Assembly (NCBI GenBank): GCA_000434115.1
Contig: FR894081.1
Span: forward strand, 27,168-35,384
Reading direction: 5' to 3'
Source: Roseburia sp. CAG:309
Lineage (GTDB): Bacteria > Bacillota > Clostridia > Lachnospirales > Lachnospiraceae
Length of the DNA stretch: 8,217 nt
Numbering within the stretch: the stretch's first letter is position 1; the number at the start of each line of letters is the position of its first letter. The notes beneath the pieces are model-generated. The model made no database searches. It was not told the DNA's origin and saw nothing but the letters and a program-made list of their open reading frames with translations. Positions 1 to 6,125 of this stretch are shown here, one piece after another. Position numbers and translations under genes: made by a program.

Positions 1-1141
1 TCAAAGATTTTGTCGGATCTGCGGCACCTGTAACACGCATTGCCTGATACACATAACCACGTCCTGACAATGGGTCACGGATTGCACCACCAAGGCAGGT
101 AGCAGCACCACCAAATGGCTCAATTTCTGTTGGATGGTTATGCGTCTCATTTTTAAAGAACACAAGCCACTCTTCGGTAACCGGTCCTTTTCCATCTTCG
201 TGATCGATCTCAACCGGAACCACAATGGAGCAGGCATTGATTTCATCCGAAACTTCCATATCCTCCAGTTTTCCTTCTGCACGAAGTTTTTTCATTGCCA
301 TAAGGGCAATATCCATCAGGGAAACGAATTTATCGTCTCTTCCTTTATAAATCGTCTCATGGTCTTTTTTATACTGTTCAAATGTATCCTGAATTGGCTT
401 TTTATAATCGCCTTCTTCAAATGTAACATTTTTCAATTCTGTCAAAAATGTGGTATGACGGCAGTGATCCGACCAATATGTATCTAACACACGAATCTCT
501 GTCACGCTAGGGTCACGTTTTTCTTCATTTTTAAAATAATTCTGAATGTGTAAAAAGTCTTTAAATGTCATGGCAAGACCGAGAGACTGATACAATTGAT
601 TCAGTTCCGCCTCCGGCATGTCTTTGAAGCCGTCAAAAATTTTCACATCTGCCGGCTCTTCAAATTTGGTTACCAGTGTTTCCGGAATAGTTTCATCCGT
701 CTCTTTCGAATCTACCGGGTTGATGCAGTACTCTTTAATACGGGCAAAATCCTCTTCTGAAATATTGCCTGACAAAACATAGGTTGTCGCAGACCGGATA
801 ACCGGTTCTTCGCTTTCGTTCAATAATTTCACACACTGCTCTGCGGAATCCGCACGCTGATCAAACTGTCCCGGCAGATATTGAACGGAAAACACCCTGT
901 CTCCTGCTTTCTTATCAAAACTTCCCTCATAGACATAATCTACCGGTGGTTCTGAAAATACGGTTGCCAGTGCTTTTTTGTAAGTTTCTTCCTGAATGCC
1001 CTCGACATCATAGCGAATCAATACTCGAACCTGCTCAAGATCCTTAATTCCAAGGTACTCTTTTACTTCCTTCTTCAGTTCCTTTGCAGCTACGGCATAG
1101 TCCTCTTTCTTTTCTACGTAAATTCGCTTTACATTAGCCAT
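1..1141 (-). CDS. purL: Phosphoribosylformylglycinamidine synthase (FGAM synthase), N-terminal 380 codons
   Basis: Cytoplasmic enzyme of de novo purine synthesis: it converts FGAR, glutamine and ATP to FGAM. The reading frame is open from the ATG at 1141 to the window edge and ends inside a codon at base 1, so the C-terminal part lies outside. Seen in the sequence: an N-terminal domain beginning MANVKRIYVEKKEDY, then the motif SDHCRHTTF at residues 224-232, and NETHNHPTEIEPFGG at 331-345 followed by CLGGAIRDPLSGRG. These are hallmark motifs of the synthetase (AIRS-like) half of PurL. The presence of a long N-terminal region before SDHCRHT (223 residues) fits the large single-chain PurL, which carries its own glutaminase domain, rather than the short PurL of the three-subunit PurLQS enzyme; the glutaminase part is not visible here. 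A ribosome binding site (AGGAGA, 1149-1154) sits about 7 nt upstream of the start. The foldase gene lies 51 bp upstream on the same strand with no terminator between, so read-through is likely. Confidence 0.96.
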   Translation of the reverse strand, partial: MANVKRIYVEKKEDYAVAAKELKKEVKEYLGIKDLEQVRVLIRYDVEGIQEETYKKALATVFSEPPVDYVYEGSFDKKAGDRVFSVQYLPGQFDQRADSAEQCVKLLNESEEPVIRSATTYVLSGNISEEDFARIKEYCINPVDSKETDETIPETLVTKFEEPADVKIFDGFKDMPEAELNQLYQSLGLAMTFKDFLHIQNYFKNEEKRDPSVTEIRVLDTYWSDHCRHTTFLTELKNVTFEEGDYKKPIQDTFEQYKKDHETIYKGRDDKFVSLMDIALMAMKKLRAEGKLEDMEVSDEINACSIVVPVEIDHEDGKGPVTEEWLVFFKNETHNHPTEIEPFGGAATCLGGAIRDPLSGRGYVYQAMRVTGAADPTKSL

Positions 1142-1192
1142 GATCTTCTCTCCTATCTTGTCTTATCCGTCATTATAACTACAAGTTCTTTC

Positions 1193-2347
1193 TTATATTG
1201 TATAAGAGCCAAGTTTTACGCGGCCTTTCCAATAACTTTGAACTTCAGTAACATAATTTGGTGCAAATTCAGCATATCTTGCATTGAACTGCTTTGTCTC
1301 CTCTTCCTGTACAACAGAATTACACTGATTGTCATAGGCTTCACTGTCATCATTGTTTACCATCTTGATCAGATAATAGCCATCCTCTCCTTCGATAATA
1401 TCCGAAATCTGTCCATTTTCCATTTTAATGATCTGCTTACGCTGTTTCTCATTGAGGAATGTGGAATCTTTCAGATCCTTTTTAATCAGATTTTCTGTCT
1501 GATACTGAATTCCGGTTTTATCATTGTCGTCCAGAAGTTTTGTAAAATCTTCTGCCGTCTTTGCCTTTTCCTGCAAAGCCTGCATATTGGTAAGATTGGT
1601 CTGCTTCTGCTCTGCGGAAACCTCTTTTGTTTCTTCTCCGCTTGTCTCCTGATTGCTGACTTTATAATACTGCAGTGTGTACTGTCTGTAATCTTTTTTA
1701 TTAACGGTCGCTTTCAATGCTTCCTCATCCACGCCGCTTTCTTTGATCAAAATCTGACGGAATTTCTCTGCAAGTGCATTTTTCTTAAATTCACTTTTCA
1801 AGGTCTTTTCTTCCAGACCCTCCAGGCTTTTCTGCTTATCCGTAAAATTTTTCATGGTATCTGCGACATTGTTTTCTGCTGTTTTCTCTTCTTCTGCCGT
1901 GAGGGAATATCCTCTCTTCTGAGCCTCCATATAAAGAATCTCACGCTGTTTCAAAGAATCCATCACCTGCTTTTTCGCAGCGGAAGCACCATTTCTTCCT
2001 TTACTGTCAACATCTTCCATTTCCCAATATGTCTTTCCATACAGCTGCTGATAAATGGAAGAATATTGATTGTACTGGTTTTCTACCTGATAAATGCTGT
2101 AAACGGCTTCTTTCATATAAACCGTGTCTTTCTTTTGTGTTCCATTTTCATCTGTCGTGGAAACTACCAATACGGCACGCGGGCGAAGCTGCATATAGCA
2201 CACCCCTGCGCACAATACGATAACGGCAAGAATACCTAAGATCGCCAAAACCTTATTTTTAGAAGAAACACAGGACAAGGCACTGGTGCCCCCTCCCTGT
2301 TTCTTACTTACTCCGTTGTTTTTTGCTAATTTTTTTGAGTTGTTCAT
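1193..2347 (-). CDS. Membrane-anchored SurA/PrsA-like peptidyl-prolyl isomerase (foldase)
   Basis: Probable extracytoplasmic folding factor of 384 residues. Seen: a basic Lys-rich N-terminus (1-31), one membrane segment at about 33-54, then a hydrophilic, Glu/Lys/Gln-rich exported portion. Residues ~75-205 resemble the helical SurA N-terminal chaperone region (MKEAVYSIYQVENQY, then KQVMDSLKQREILYMEAQKRG). Residues ~220-335 resemble a parvulin-type rotamase domain: a KDYRQYTLQYYKV strand, a helical KAKTAEDFTKLL segment, and KMENGQISDIIEGEDGYYLIKMV, which matches the usual end of that fold. The domain looks diverged, so isomerase activity is uncertain and a chaperone-only role is possible. Cys46 and Cys50 lie in the membrane segment but are not in a lipobox, so a transmembrane anchor is preferred over a lipoprotein. 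The start is supported by GGAGGG about 5 nt upstream (2353-2358). purL follows 51 bp downstream on the same strand; a functional link between the two is not obvious. Confidence 0.8.
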   Translation of the reverse strand: MNNSKKLAKNNGVSKKQGGGTSALSCVSSKNKVLAILGILAVIVLCAGVCYMQLRPRAVLVVSTTDENGTQKKDTVYMKEAVYSIYQVENQYNQYSSIYQQLYGKTYWEMEDVDSKGRNGASAAKKQVMDSLKQREILYMEAQKRGYSLTAEEEKTAENNVADTMKNFTDKQKSLEGLEEKTLKSEFKKNALAEKFRQILIKESGVDEEALKATVNKKDYRQYTLQYYKVSNQETSGEETKEVSAEQKQTNLTNMQALQEKAKTAEDFTKLLDDNDKTGIQYQTENLIKKDLKDSTFLNEKQRKQIIKMENGQISDIIEGEDGYYLIKMVNNDDSEAYDNQCNSVVQEEETKQFNARYAEFAPNYVTEVQSYWKGRVKLGSYTI

Positions 2348-2392
2348 TGTTACCCTCCGAAATACATTTTTTTGCTCAAAGCATATAATAAT

Positions 2393-2420
2393 ATTTTACC
2401 ATATTATTTTCTTTTGTAAA
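2393..2420 (-). promoter_or_regulatory. Candidate sigma-A promoter for the foldase gene
   Basis: Read on the minus strand: TTTACA (2420-2415), a 16-nt spacer, then TAAAAT (2398-2393) preceded by TGG, an extended -10. It lies about 45 bp upstream of the foldase ATG and downstream of the tRNA-Leu terminator, which is where an independent promoter would be needed. Inferred from consensus matching only. Confidence 0.5.
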
Positions 2421-2472
2421 GAACAAACTCTACGAATTTTTTGTGAACGCAAACAGAACAATTCCAGATACC

Positions 2473-2502
2473 AAAAAACTCTGTCCATTTTCTGAACAGA
2501 GT
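2473..2502 (-). terminator. Intrinsic terminator of tRNA-Leu
   Basis: On the minus strand a 10-bp stem without mismatch (one G-U pair), arms ACTCTGTTCA and TGGACAGAGT, closes a GAAAA loop and is followed directly by six T residues. It begins six nucleotides after the discriminator base of the tRNA, so it terminates the tRNA transcript and separates it from the foldase gene downstream. Confidence 0.85.
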
Positions 2503-2508
2503 CTTGGA

Positions 2509-2592
2509 TGCAGGAAAAGGGACTTGAACCCTCATGGTATTGCTACCACACGGACCTGAACCGTGCGCGTCTGCCAATTCCGCCATTCCTGC
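2509..2592 (-). tRNA. tRNA-Leu, anticodon CAG
   Basis: Complete class II tRNA of 84 nt, decoding CUG. Seen: acceptor stem GCAGGAA pairing with TTCCTGC and discriminator A; anticodon stem CACGG/CCGTG with loop TTCAGGT, giving anticodon CAG; a long variable arm with stem GGTA/TACC around GCAA, typical of leucine tRNAs; and a T arm GAGGG-TTCAAGT-CCCTT. The 3' CCA is not encoded: the bases after the discriminator are TCCA, so CCA must be added after transcription. The gene stands alone, with its own promoter and terminator. Confidence 0.97.
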
Positions 2593-2602
2593 GTGCTTTA
2601 TA

Positions 2603-2631
2603 ACAATATCATATTTTTTTTTACTTGTCAA
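2603..2631 (-). promoter_or_regulatory. Promoter of tRNA-Leu
   Basis: On the minus strand a perfect TTGACA (2631-2626), a 17-nt A-rich spacer and TATTGT (2608-2603, 4 of 6 consensus). Transcription would begin a few bases before the mature tRNA 5' end at 2592, giving a very short leader for RNase P to remove. Confidence 0.65.
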
Positions 2632-2641
2632 CAAAAAATCA

Positions 2642-2670
2642 TGGAAATTTTTCAAATAATGTAGTATACT
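2642..2670 (+). promoter_or_regulatory. Promoter of the membrane protein / phosphoribosyltransferase-like unit
   Basis: TGGAAA (2642-2647, 4 of 6), a 17-nt spacer and TATACT (2665-2670, 5 of 6). It is placed back-to-back with the tRNA-Leu promoter, with only 10 bp between the two -35 boxes. The predicted leader is about 40 nt. Confidence 0.55.
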
Positions 2671-2718
2671 GTTTTTATGCAACATAACAGAACATAATTT
2701 GAAACGGAGGATAGTCCT

Positions 2719-3069
2719 ATGGGAATCAATGTTGGTATGCTTATTTTTGGTCTTTTCGACAGTGCGCTCGCTTTTTTTCTGGTGTATTGCCTTTGGACCT
2801 CTTGGTTAAAGGGAAAACGCATCGGTCAGATTTTGGGCATTATTTTCGGGACTTTGGTATTTACCACCTACCTCACGTTATTTATCTGGTTTAACTCCCC
2901 TGGCGTCCGGGTTCGTTCTGATATTCGAACGATTATCTACGCAGCACCTATTGTTTTAACAATTCTTCTCTCCATTCTGACACTGTTGTCGCAGACGTCA
3001 AAGAAAGAAGAAGGCGAAAACGATGAAAAAGCGTCCGAAGAAACCGCCACCGGTAAACCGGCAAAATAA
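2719..3069 (+). CDS. Small three-TM membrane protein of unknown function
   Basis: A 116-residue protein that I do not recognise as a named family. It is hydrophobic, with three probable membrane segments at about residues 4-29, 35-58 and 71-91, followed by a charged tail (93-116) rich in Lys and Glu. The KGKR loop between the first two segments suggests that loop and the C-terminal tail are cytoplasmic, with the N-terminus outside. There is no cleavable signal peptide and no visible catalytic motif. The start is well supported by GGAGG at 2706-2710, eight nt from the ATG. The next gene starts 40 bp downstream on the same strand with its own strong ribosome binding site and no terminator between, so the two are very probably co-transcribed. 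A partnership with the downstream protein is a reasonable but untested inference. Confidence 0.8.
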   Translation: MGINVGMLIFGLFDSALAFFLVYCLWTSWLKGKRIGQILGIIFGTLVFTTYLTLFIWFNSPGVRVRSDIRTIIYAAPIVLTILLSILTLLSQTSKKEEGENDEKASEETATGKPAK

Positions 3070-3109
3070 TTTTTGTTTCAAAATAATACAATCATACAGG
3101 AGGTTGCCT

Positions 3110-3751
3110 ATGTTTGAAAATGCGATTAAAATACCATCAAAAATTAACAGTAAAATTTTATTGAAAGTGGTTCCCGGACATTTTGCTACCAGCCACTCAC
3201 ATATCAACTACTACATGGATATGACACGTTTGAAAGTCGGACAGCGCGAGGCAAAAGCCGTTGCTTCCACCATGGCAAACAATTACAAATACAATACTCC
3301 GATCGATGCGATCGTCTGCATGGACGGAACCTATGTCATCGGTGCTTATCTTGCTGAGATTCTGACAGATGCCGGCGTTATCTCCATGAACGCACACCAA
3401 AGCATCTATGTCATTGAGCCGGAATTCGATTCCTGCGGACAGATGTTTTTCCGTGACAATATTCAACCAATGGTCAGAGGGAAAAATATTCTCCTGCTTG
3501 TTGCTTCTGCTACTACCGGAAAGACCATTGACCAATGTCTGGAGTGTTTGGAATATTATGGTGGAATCATTCAGGGATTGTCTGCGATTTTTAGTGCAAA
3601 AGATGAAATTCACGGATATCCGGTTCGTTCCATCTTTACTACGGATGATTTTTCAGATTACAAATCATTTGCTCAGAAAGACTGCCCTCTTTGTCATGCA
3701 GGACAGAAAATCGATGCCATTGTAAATAGTTACGGATACTCAAAACTGTAA
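3110..3751 (+). CDS. Phosphoribosyltransferase-fold protein (orotate phosphoribosyltransferase-like)
   Basis: A 213-residue soluble protein whose core resembles the type I phosphoribosyltransferase fold. Seen: a hydrophobic strand DAIVCMDGTYVIGAYLAEIL (66-85), a flexible-loop region, then GKNILLLVASATTGKT (124-139), at the position of the PRPP-binding loop. Homologues in Lachnospiraceae are, as I recall, often labelled orotate phosphoribosyltransferase. However, the two acidic residues normally preceding TTG (E/D-D) are Val131 and Ala132 here, so ordinary PRPP catalysis is doubtful. The C-terminal part has a CPLC pair (Cys192, Cys195) and ends IDAIVNSYGYSKL. A regulatory or ligand-binding role, or a true enzyme with altered metal binding, are both possible. 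The ATG at 3110 is chosen because AGGAGG (3098-3103) lies six nt upstream; the frame is open further upstream to 3023 but that would overlap the preceding gene. Probably second gene of a two-gene unit. Confidence 0.82.
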   Translation: MFENAIKIPSKINSKILLKVVPGHFATSHSHINYYMDMTRLKVGQREAKAVASTMANNYKYNTPIDAIVCMDGTYVIGAYLAEILTDAGVISMNAHQSIYVIEPEFDSCGQMFFRDNIQPMVRGKNILLLVASATTGKTIDQCLECLEYYGGIIQGLSAIFSAKDEIHGYPVRSIFTTDDFSDYKSFAQKDCPLCHAGQKIDAIVNSYGYSKL

Positions 3752-3771
3752 TTGTCCATTTAAAGAAAGAA

Positions 3772-3820
3772 AAAAGTCCGCCGCAGGGAAACAAATTCTC
3801 TGTGACGGACTTTTATTTTT
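3772..3820. terminator. Bidirectional intrinsic terminator between convergent genes
   Basis: Two perfect 9-bp helices (3772-3780 with 3806-3814, and 3782-3790 with 3796-3804, the latter including two G-U pairs) stack across a single C-A mismatch and close an ACAAA loop. On the plus strand it is followed by TTTTATTTTT; on the minus strand the run of A residues at 3762-3775 gives a U-tract. It can therefore end both the plus-strand phosphoribosyltransferase-like unit and the minus-strand flavodiiron gene, whose stop codon lies 10 bp away. Confidence 0.9.
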
Positions 3821-3830
3821 CCTGTTTTCC

Positions 3831-4997
3831 TTATTTTGCCAGAAGTTCTTCTGCTAACTTGTTCATTTCTTCTACATTTTTATCATTCATCGTAGAACGG
3901 ATCGTCACCTGACTGTCACAGATGGTAAGATTCTTCATCTCCTCCAGAATTGCACGCATCTGCTTTCCTGCCATTGGTGCCCAGGAACCATTTTCCATGA
4001 TACCTACGACACGTTTCTGATAATTTTTGCTCTTCAAATGGCGAAGGAAGTCTTCCATAACCGGGAAAATTCCTCCATCATAGGTTGCTGCTGCGACAAC
4101 GATCTTATCATAGCGGAATGCATCTTCTATCACTTCTGCCATATCCTCACGGGAAAGATCACTGACAACCACTTTCTTAGCACCTTTTTCTTTGAGGATC
4201 TCGCCCATCTTTTTAGCAGCTTTGGCAGTATTTCCATGGATGGAAGCATAGGCTACCAACACACCCTCATCTTCCGGTTCATAACTGCTCCAGGTATTGT
4301 ACTTATCGATGTAATACCCAAGATTTTCTTTTAAAATCGGTCCGTGAAGCGGGCAGATCATCTGAATATCCAGTGTCGCTGCTTTCTTTAACAACGCCTG
4401 TACCTGCGCACCATATTTTCCTACGATGTTAAAATAGTATCTTCTGGCTTCACAAGCCCAGTCTGCTTCTACAGACAATGCACCGAATTTCCCAAATCCA
4501 TCTGCTGAAAATAAGATTTTTTCACTCTTTTCATATGTTACCATAACTTCCGGCCAATGTACCATTGGTGCCATGAAAAACTGAAGGGTATGTGCTCCCA
4601 GCGAGATCTCATCGCCTTCTTTTACAACTACACTTCGATCACTCAGATCAAAGTCGAAAAACTGTGGCATCATCGAAAATGTTTTTGCATTTCCAATAAT
4701 TTTCATTTCCGGATACATTTCCGCAATCTTCTGAATATTGGCTGCGTGATCCGGTTCCATATGGGATACCACAAGATAAGCAGGAGTCTTATCTTTAAGG
4801 ACATTTTTCACATTAGCGATCCACTCTTCTGTTGCCCGCTGATCCACAGTGTCCATAATCGTAATTTTATCGTCCATGATCACATAGGAGTTATAAGACA
4901 CGCCTTCCGGAACAATATACTGGCTTTCAAAAAGATCCAGCGTCGTATCGTCCGCACCTACATAAAAAATAGAATCTGAAATCGTTATATCTTTCAT
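3831..4997 (-). CDS. fprA: Flavodiiron protein (A-type), O2/NO reductase
   Basis: Cytoplasmic two-domain protein of 388 residues, the usual length of class A flavodiiron proteins. In anaerobes these reduce O2 to water, or NO to N2O, with electrons from rubredoxin or a flavoprotein. Seen: an N-terminal metallo-beta-lactamase-like domain (about 1-245) carrying a complete diiron ligand set, His79-x-Glu81-x-Asp83-His84, His147, Asp166 and His218; and a C-terminal flavodoxin domain (about 246-384) with the FMN phosphate loop ASIHGNTA (251-258), ATYDGGIFP (304-312) and GIMENGSWAPMAG (332-344). There is no fused rubredoxin or flavin reductase domain, and no electron-donor gene lies in this window, so the donor must be encoded elsewhere. 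The start is supported by AAGGAA at 5007-5012. The gene converges with the phosphoribosyltransferase-like unit and diverges from tyrA. Whether O2 or NO is preferred cannot be read from the sequence. Confidence 0.94.
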   Translation of the reverse strand: MKDITISDSIFYVGADDTTLDLFESQYIVPEGVSYNSYVIMDDKITIMDTVDQRATEEWIANVKNVLKDKTPAYLVVSHMEPDHAANIQKIAEMYPEMKIIGNAKTFSMMPQFFDFDLSDRSVVVKEGDEISLGAHTLQFFMAPMVHWPEVMVTYEKSEKILFSADGFGKFGALSVEADWACEARRYYFNIVGKYGAQVQALLKKAATLDIQMICPLHGPILKENLGYYIDKYNTWSSYEPEDEGVLVAYASIHGNTAKAAKKMGEILKEKGAKKVVVSDLSREDMAEVIEDAFRYDKIVVAAATYDGGIFPVMEDFLRHLKSKNYQKRVVGIMENGSWAPMAGKQMRAILEEMKNLTICDSQVTIRSTMNDKNVEEMNKLAEELLAK

Positions 4998-5034
4998 TTT
5001 ATCTGCTTCCTTTCTACCTTTGTTTTCTTCTTAA

Positions 5035-5063
5035 ATCATACCATAAAGTATACTGAAATTCAA
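5035..5063 (-). promoter_or_regulatory. Candidate proximal promoter of the flavodiiron gene
   Basis: On the minus strand TTGAAT (5063-5058), a 17-nt spacer and TATGAT (5040-5035) with TGG directly before it, an extended -10. The leader would be about 30 nt. Confidence 0.5.
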
Positions 5064-5075
5064 AGGGATTTTCAA
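5047..5075 (-). promoter_or_regulatory. Candidate distal promoter of the flavodiiron gene
   Basis: On the minus strand TTGAAA (5075-5070, 5 of 6), a 17-nt spacer and TATACT (5052-5047, 5 of 6). It overlaps the proximal candidate, offset by 12 bp; one or both may be used. Confidence 0.5.
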
Positions 5076-5082
5076 TCATTTG

Positions 5083-5111
5083 TTTACAATGTCAACATTT
5101 TGATGTAAAAT
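5083..5111 (+). promoter_or_regulatory. Promoter of tyrA
   Basis: TTTACA (5083-5088, 5 of 6), a 17-nt spacer and TAAAAT (5106-5111, 5 of 6). The leader is only about 35 nt, too short for a T-box or other large riboswitch. The first half of the spacer contains the perfect palindrome AATGT-CA-ACATT (5088-5099), and the arms TTTACA/TGTAAA at 5083-5088 and 5104-5109 form a wider inverted repeat. Either could bind a repressor; this is inference. Confidence 0.6.
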
Positions 5112-5150
5112 AAAAACGGAAATTATGTACAAACACACAAGGAGGACATC

Positions 5151-6008
5151 ATGAAGCAGATTACTATTGGTTTTTTAGGGCTCGGCCTGATCGGCGGTTC
5201 CATTGCCCGCTCCATCCGGAAAAGTTTTCCATCCTGCCGCATCATAGTCTACAGTCGTAGAAAAAACGAAGACCTTATACAGGGAAAAGAAGACGGTATT
5301 ATTAGCGAAATTTACTATGATATCGATTCTCATTTTTCTGAATGTAATATTATCTTCTTATGTGCTCCTGTATTGCAAAATATTAAGTTTTTATCACAAT
5401 TAAAACCTATTATTAACCAAACATGTATTCTTACTGATGTTGGAAGCGTAAAAGGAAATATCCATAAAGAAGTAGAAAAACTAGGGCTTGAATCTCAATT
5501 TATCGGTGGACATCCAATGGCTGGGTCTGAAAAAACCGGCTTTGCAAACTCTTCCGAAAAATTACTCCTGAACTCCTACTATCTTCTTACTCCATGTAAA
5601 ACTACTCCGGAAGAAAGTGTTCTTTTTCTGAAAAAAATTCTTTCCGGTACCGGTGCCGTTTTTGCCACCGTCGATGCCGCTCTTCATGACGACATTACTG
5701 CTGCGATCAGCCATGTACCGCATATTGTAGCTGCATCCCTCGTCAATATGGTGCGCGAAAATGATACCCCCAATGAACTTATGAAAGCATTTGCTGCCGG
5801 TGGTTTCAAAGATATCACACGAATTGCTTCCTCTTCTCCGGAAATGTGGGAAAGCATCTGCCTCTCCAACGCCGACAGCATCGACCATTTTCTTTCCCTT
5901 ATGATTGATGAACTGACAAAAATGCGTTCCTACATCGCCCAAGAGCAGGGAAATGAAATCAATCAGTTTTTCGCTGCTTCACGAGATTATCGGGATTCTA
6001 TTCACTAG
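5151..6008 (+). CDS. tyrA: Prephenate dehydrogenase
   Basis: Cytoplasmic NAD(P)-dependent enzyme that oxidatively decarboxylates prephenate to 4-hydroxyphenylpyruvate, the committed step to tyrosine. Seen: an N-terminal Rossmann domain with the nucleotide loop GLGLIGGS (Gly10, Gly12, Gly15), DVGSVK (96-101), then the conserved GGHPMAGSEKTG block (119-130) with the catalytic His121, and in the helical C-terminal domain HDDITAAISHVPH (179-191) and GGFKDITRIA (217-226), with Arg224 in the place of the prephenate-binding arginine. At 285 residues it comprises just the dehydrogenase core; the C-terminal ACT domain often present in Firmicute TyrA (about 360-370 residues) is absent, as is a chorismate mutase domain, so tyrosine feedback through ACT is not expected. 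The start is fixed by AAGGAGG (5139-5145), five nt from the ATG. It stands alone between its own promoter and terminator, with no other aro gene in the window. Confidence 0.95.
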   Translation: MKQITIGFLGLGLIGGSIARSIRKSFPSCRIIVYSRRKNEDLIQGKEDGIISEIYYDIDSHFSECNIIFLCAPVLQNIKFLSQLKPIINQTCILTDVGSVKGNIHKEVEKLGLESQFIGGHPMAGSEKTGFANSSEKLLLNSYYLLTPCKTTPEESVLFLKKILSGTGAVFATVDAALHDDITAAISHVPHIVAASLVNMVRENDTPNELMKAFAAGGFKDITRIASSSPEMWESICLSNADSIDHFLSLMIDELTKMRSYIAQEQGNEINQFFAASRDYRDSIH

Positions 6009-6055
6009 GACAGAACAATTTTGGTATCCATAAATTATAAATCCTTACCATATCA

Positions 6056-6104
6056 CAAAGAACCTTCGATTACGCTTTGCGTTTTCGAAGGTTCTTTGGT
6101 TATT
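6056..6104 (+). terminator. Intrinsic terminator of tyrA
   Basis: A perfect 14-bp stem (6056-6069 with 6085-6098) encloses a TT/TT internal loop and a further ACGC/GCGT helix with a TTT loop. It is followed by GGTTATTTTAATT, a moderate U-tract. On the minus strand the bases after the hairpin are not U-rich, so it is a weaker terminator for the convergent 656-aa gene whose stop is at 6126, although the hairpin may still protect that transcript's 3' end. Confidence 0.8.
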
Positions 6105-6125
6105 TTAATTCCAATCCGGAATTAT

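Noticed and set aside
1..282. Minus-strand 93-codon open frame at the left edge
   Set aside because: It lies in a different frame of purL, whose own frame is open to the edge and carries clear PurL motifs.
1238..2239. Plus-strand 333-codon open frame opposite the foldase gene
   Set aside because: It is the antisense of a Lys/Glu-rich gene, giving Phe/Leu/Cys-rich nonsense; it has no ribosome binding site and no recognisable domain.
2183..2254. Lipoprotein signal in the foldase
   Set aside because: Cys46 and Cys50 are in the membrane segment but the residues before them do not fit a lipobox, so a transmembrane anchor is more likely.
2404..2685. Minus-strand 93-codon open frame across the tRNA-Leu gene
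   Set aside because: Its middle is the translation of the tRNA itself (MAELADAHGSG...), a well-known spurious product, and it also runs through the terminator and promoter.
3023..3109. Upstream extension of the phosphoribosyltransferase-like gene
   Set aside because: It would overlap the preceding gene and lacks a ribosome binding site, whereas AGGAGG sits six nt before the ATG at 3110.
5112..5150. T-box or riboswitch upstream of tyrA
   Set aside because: The predicted leader is about 35 nt and has no conserved T-box sequence or terminator/antiterminator pair.
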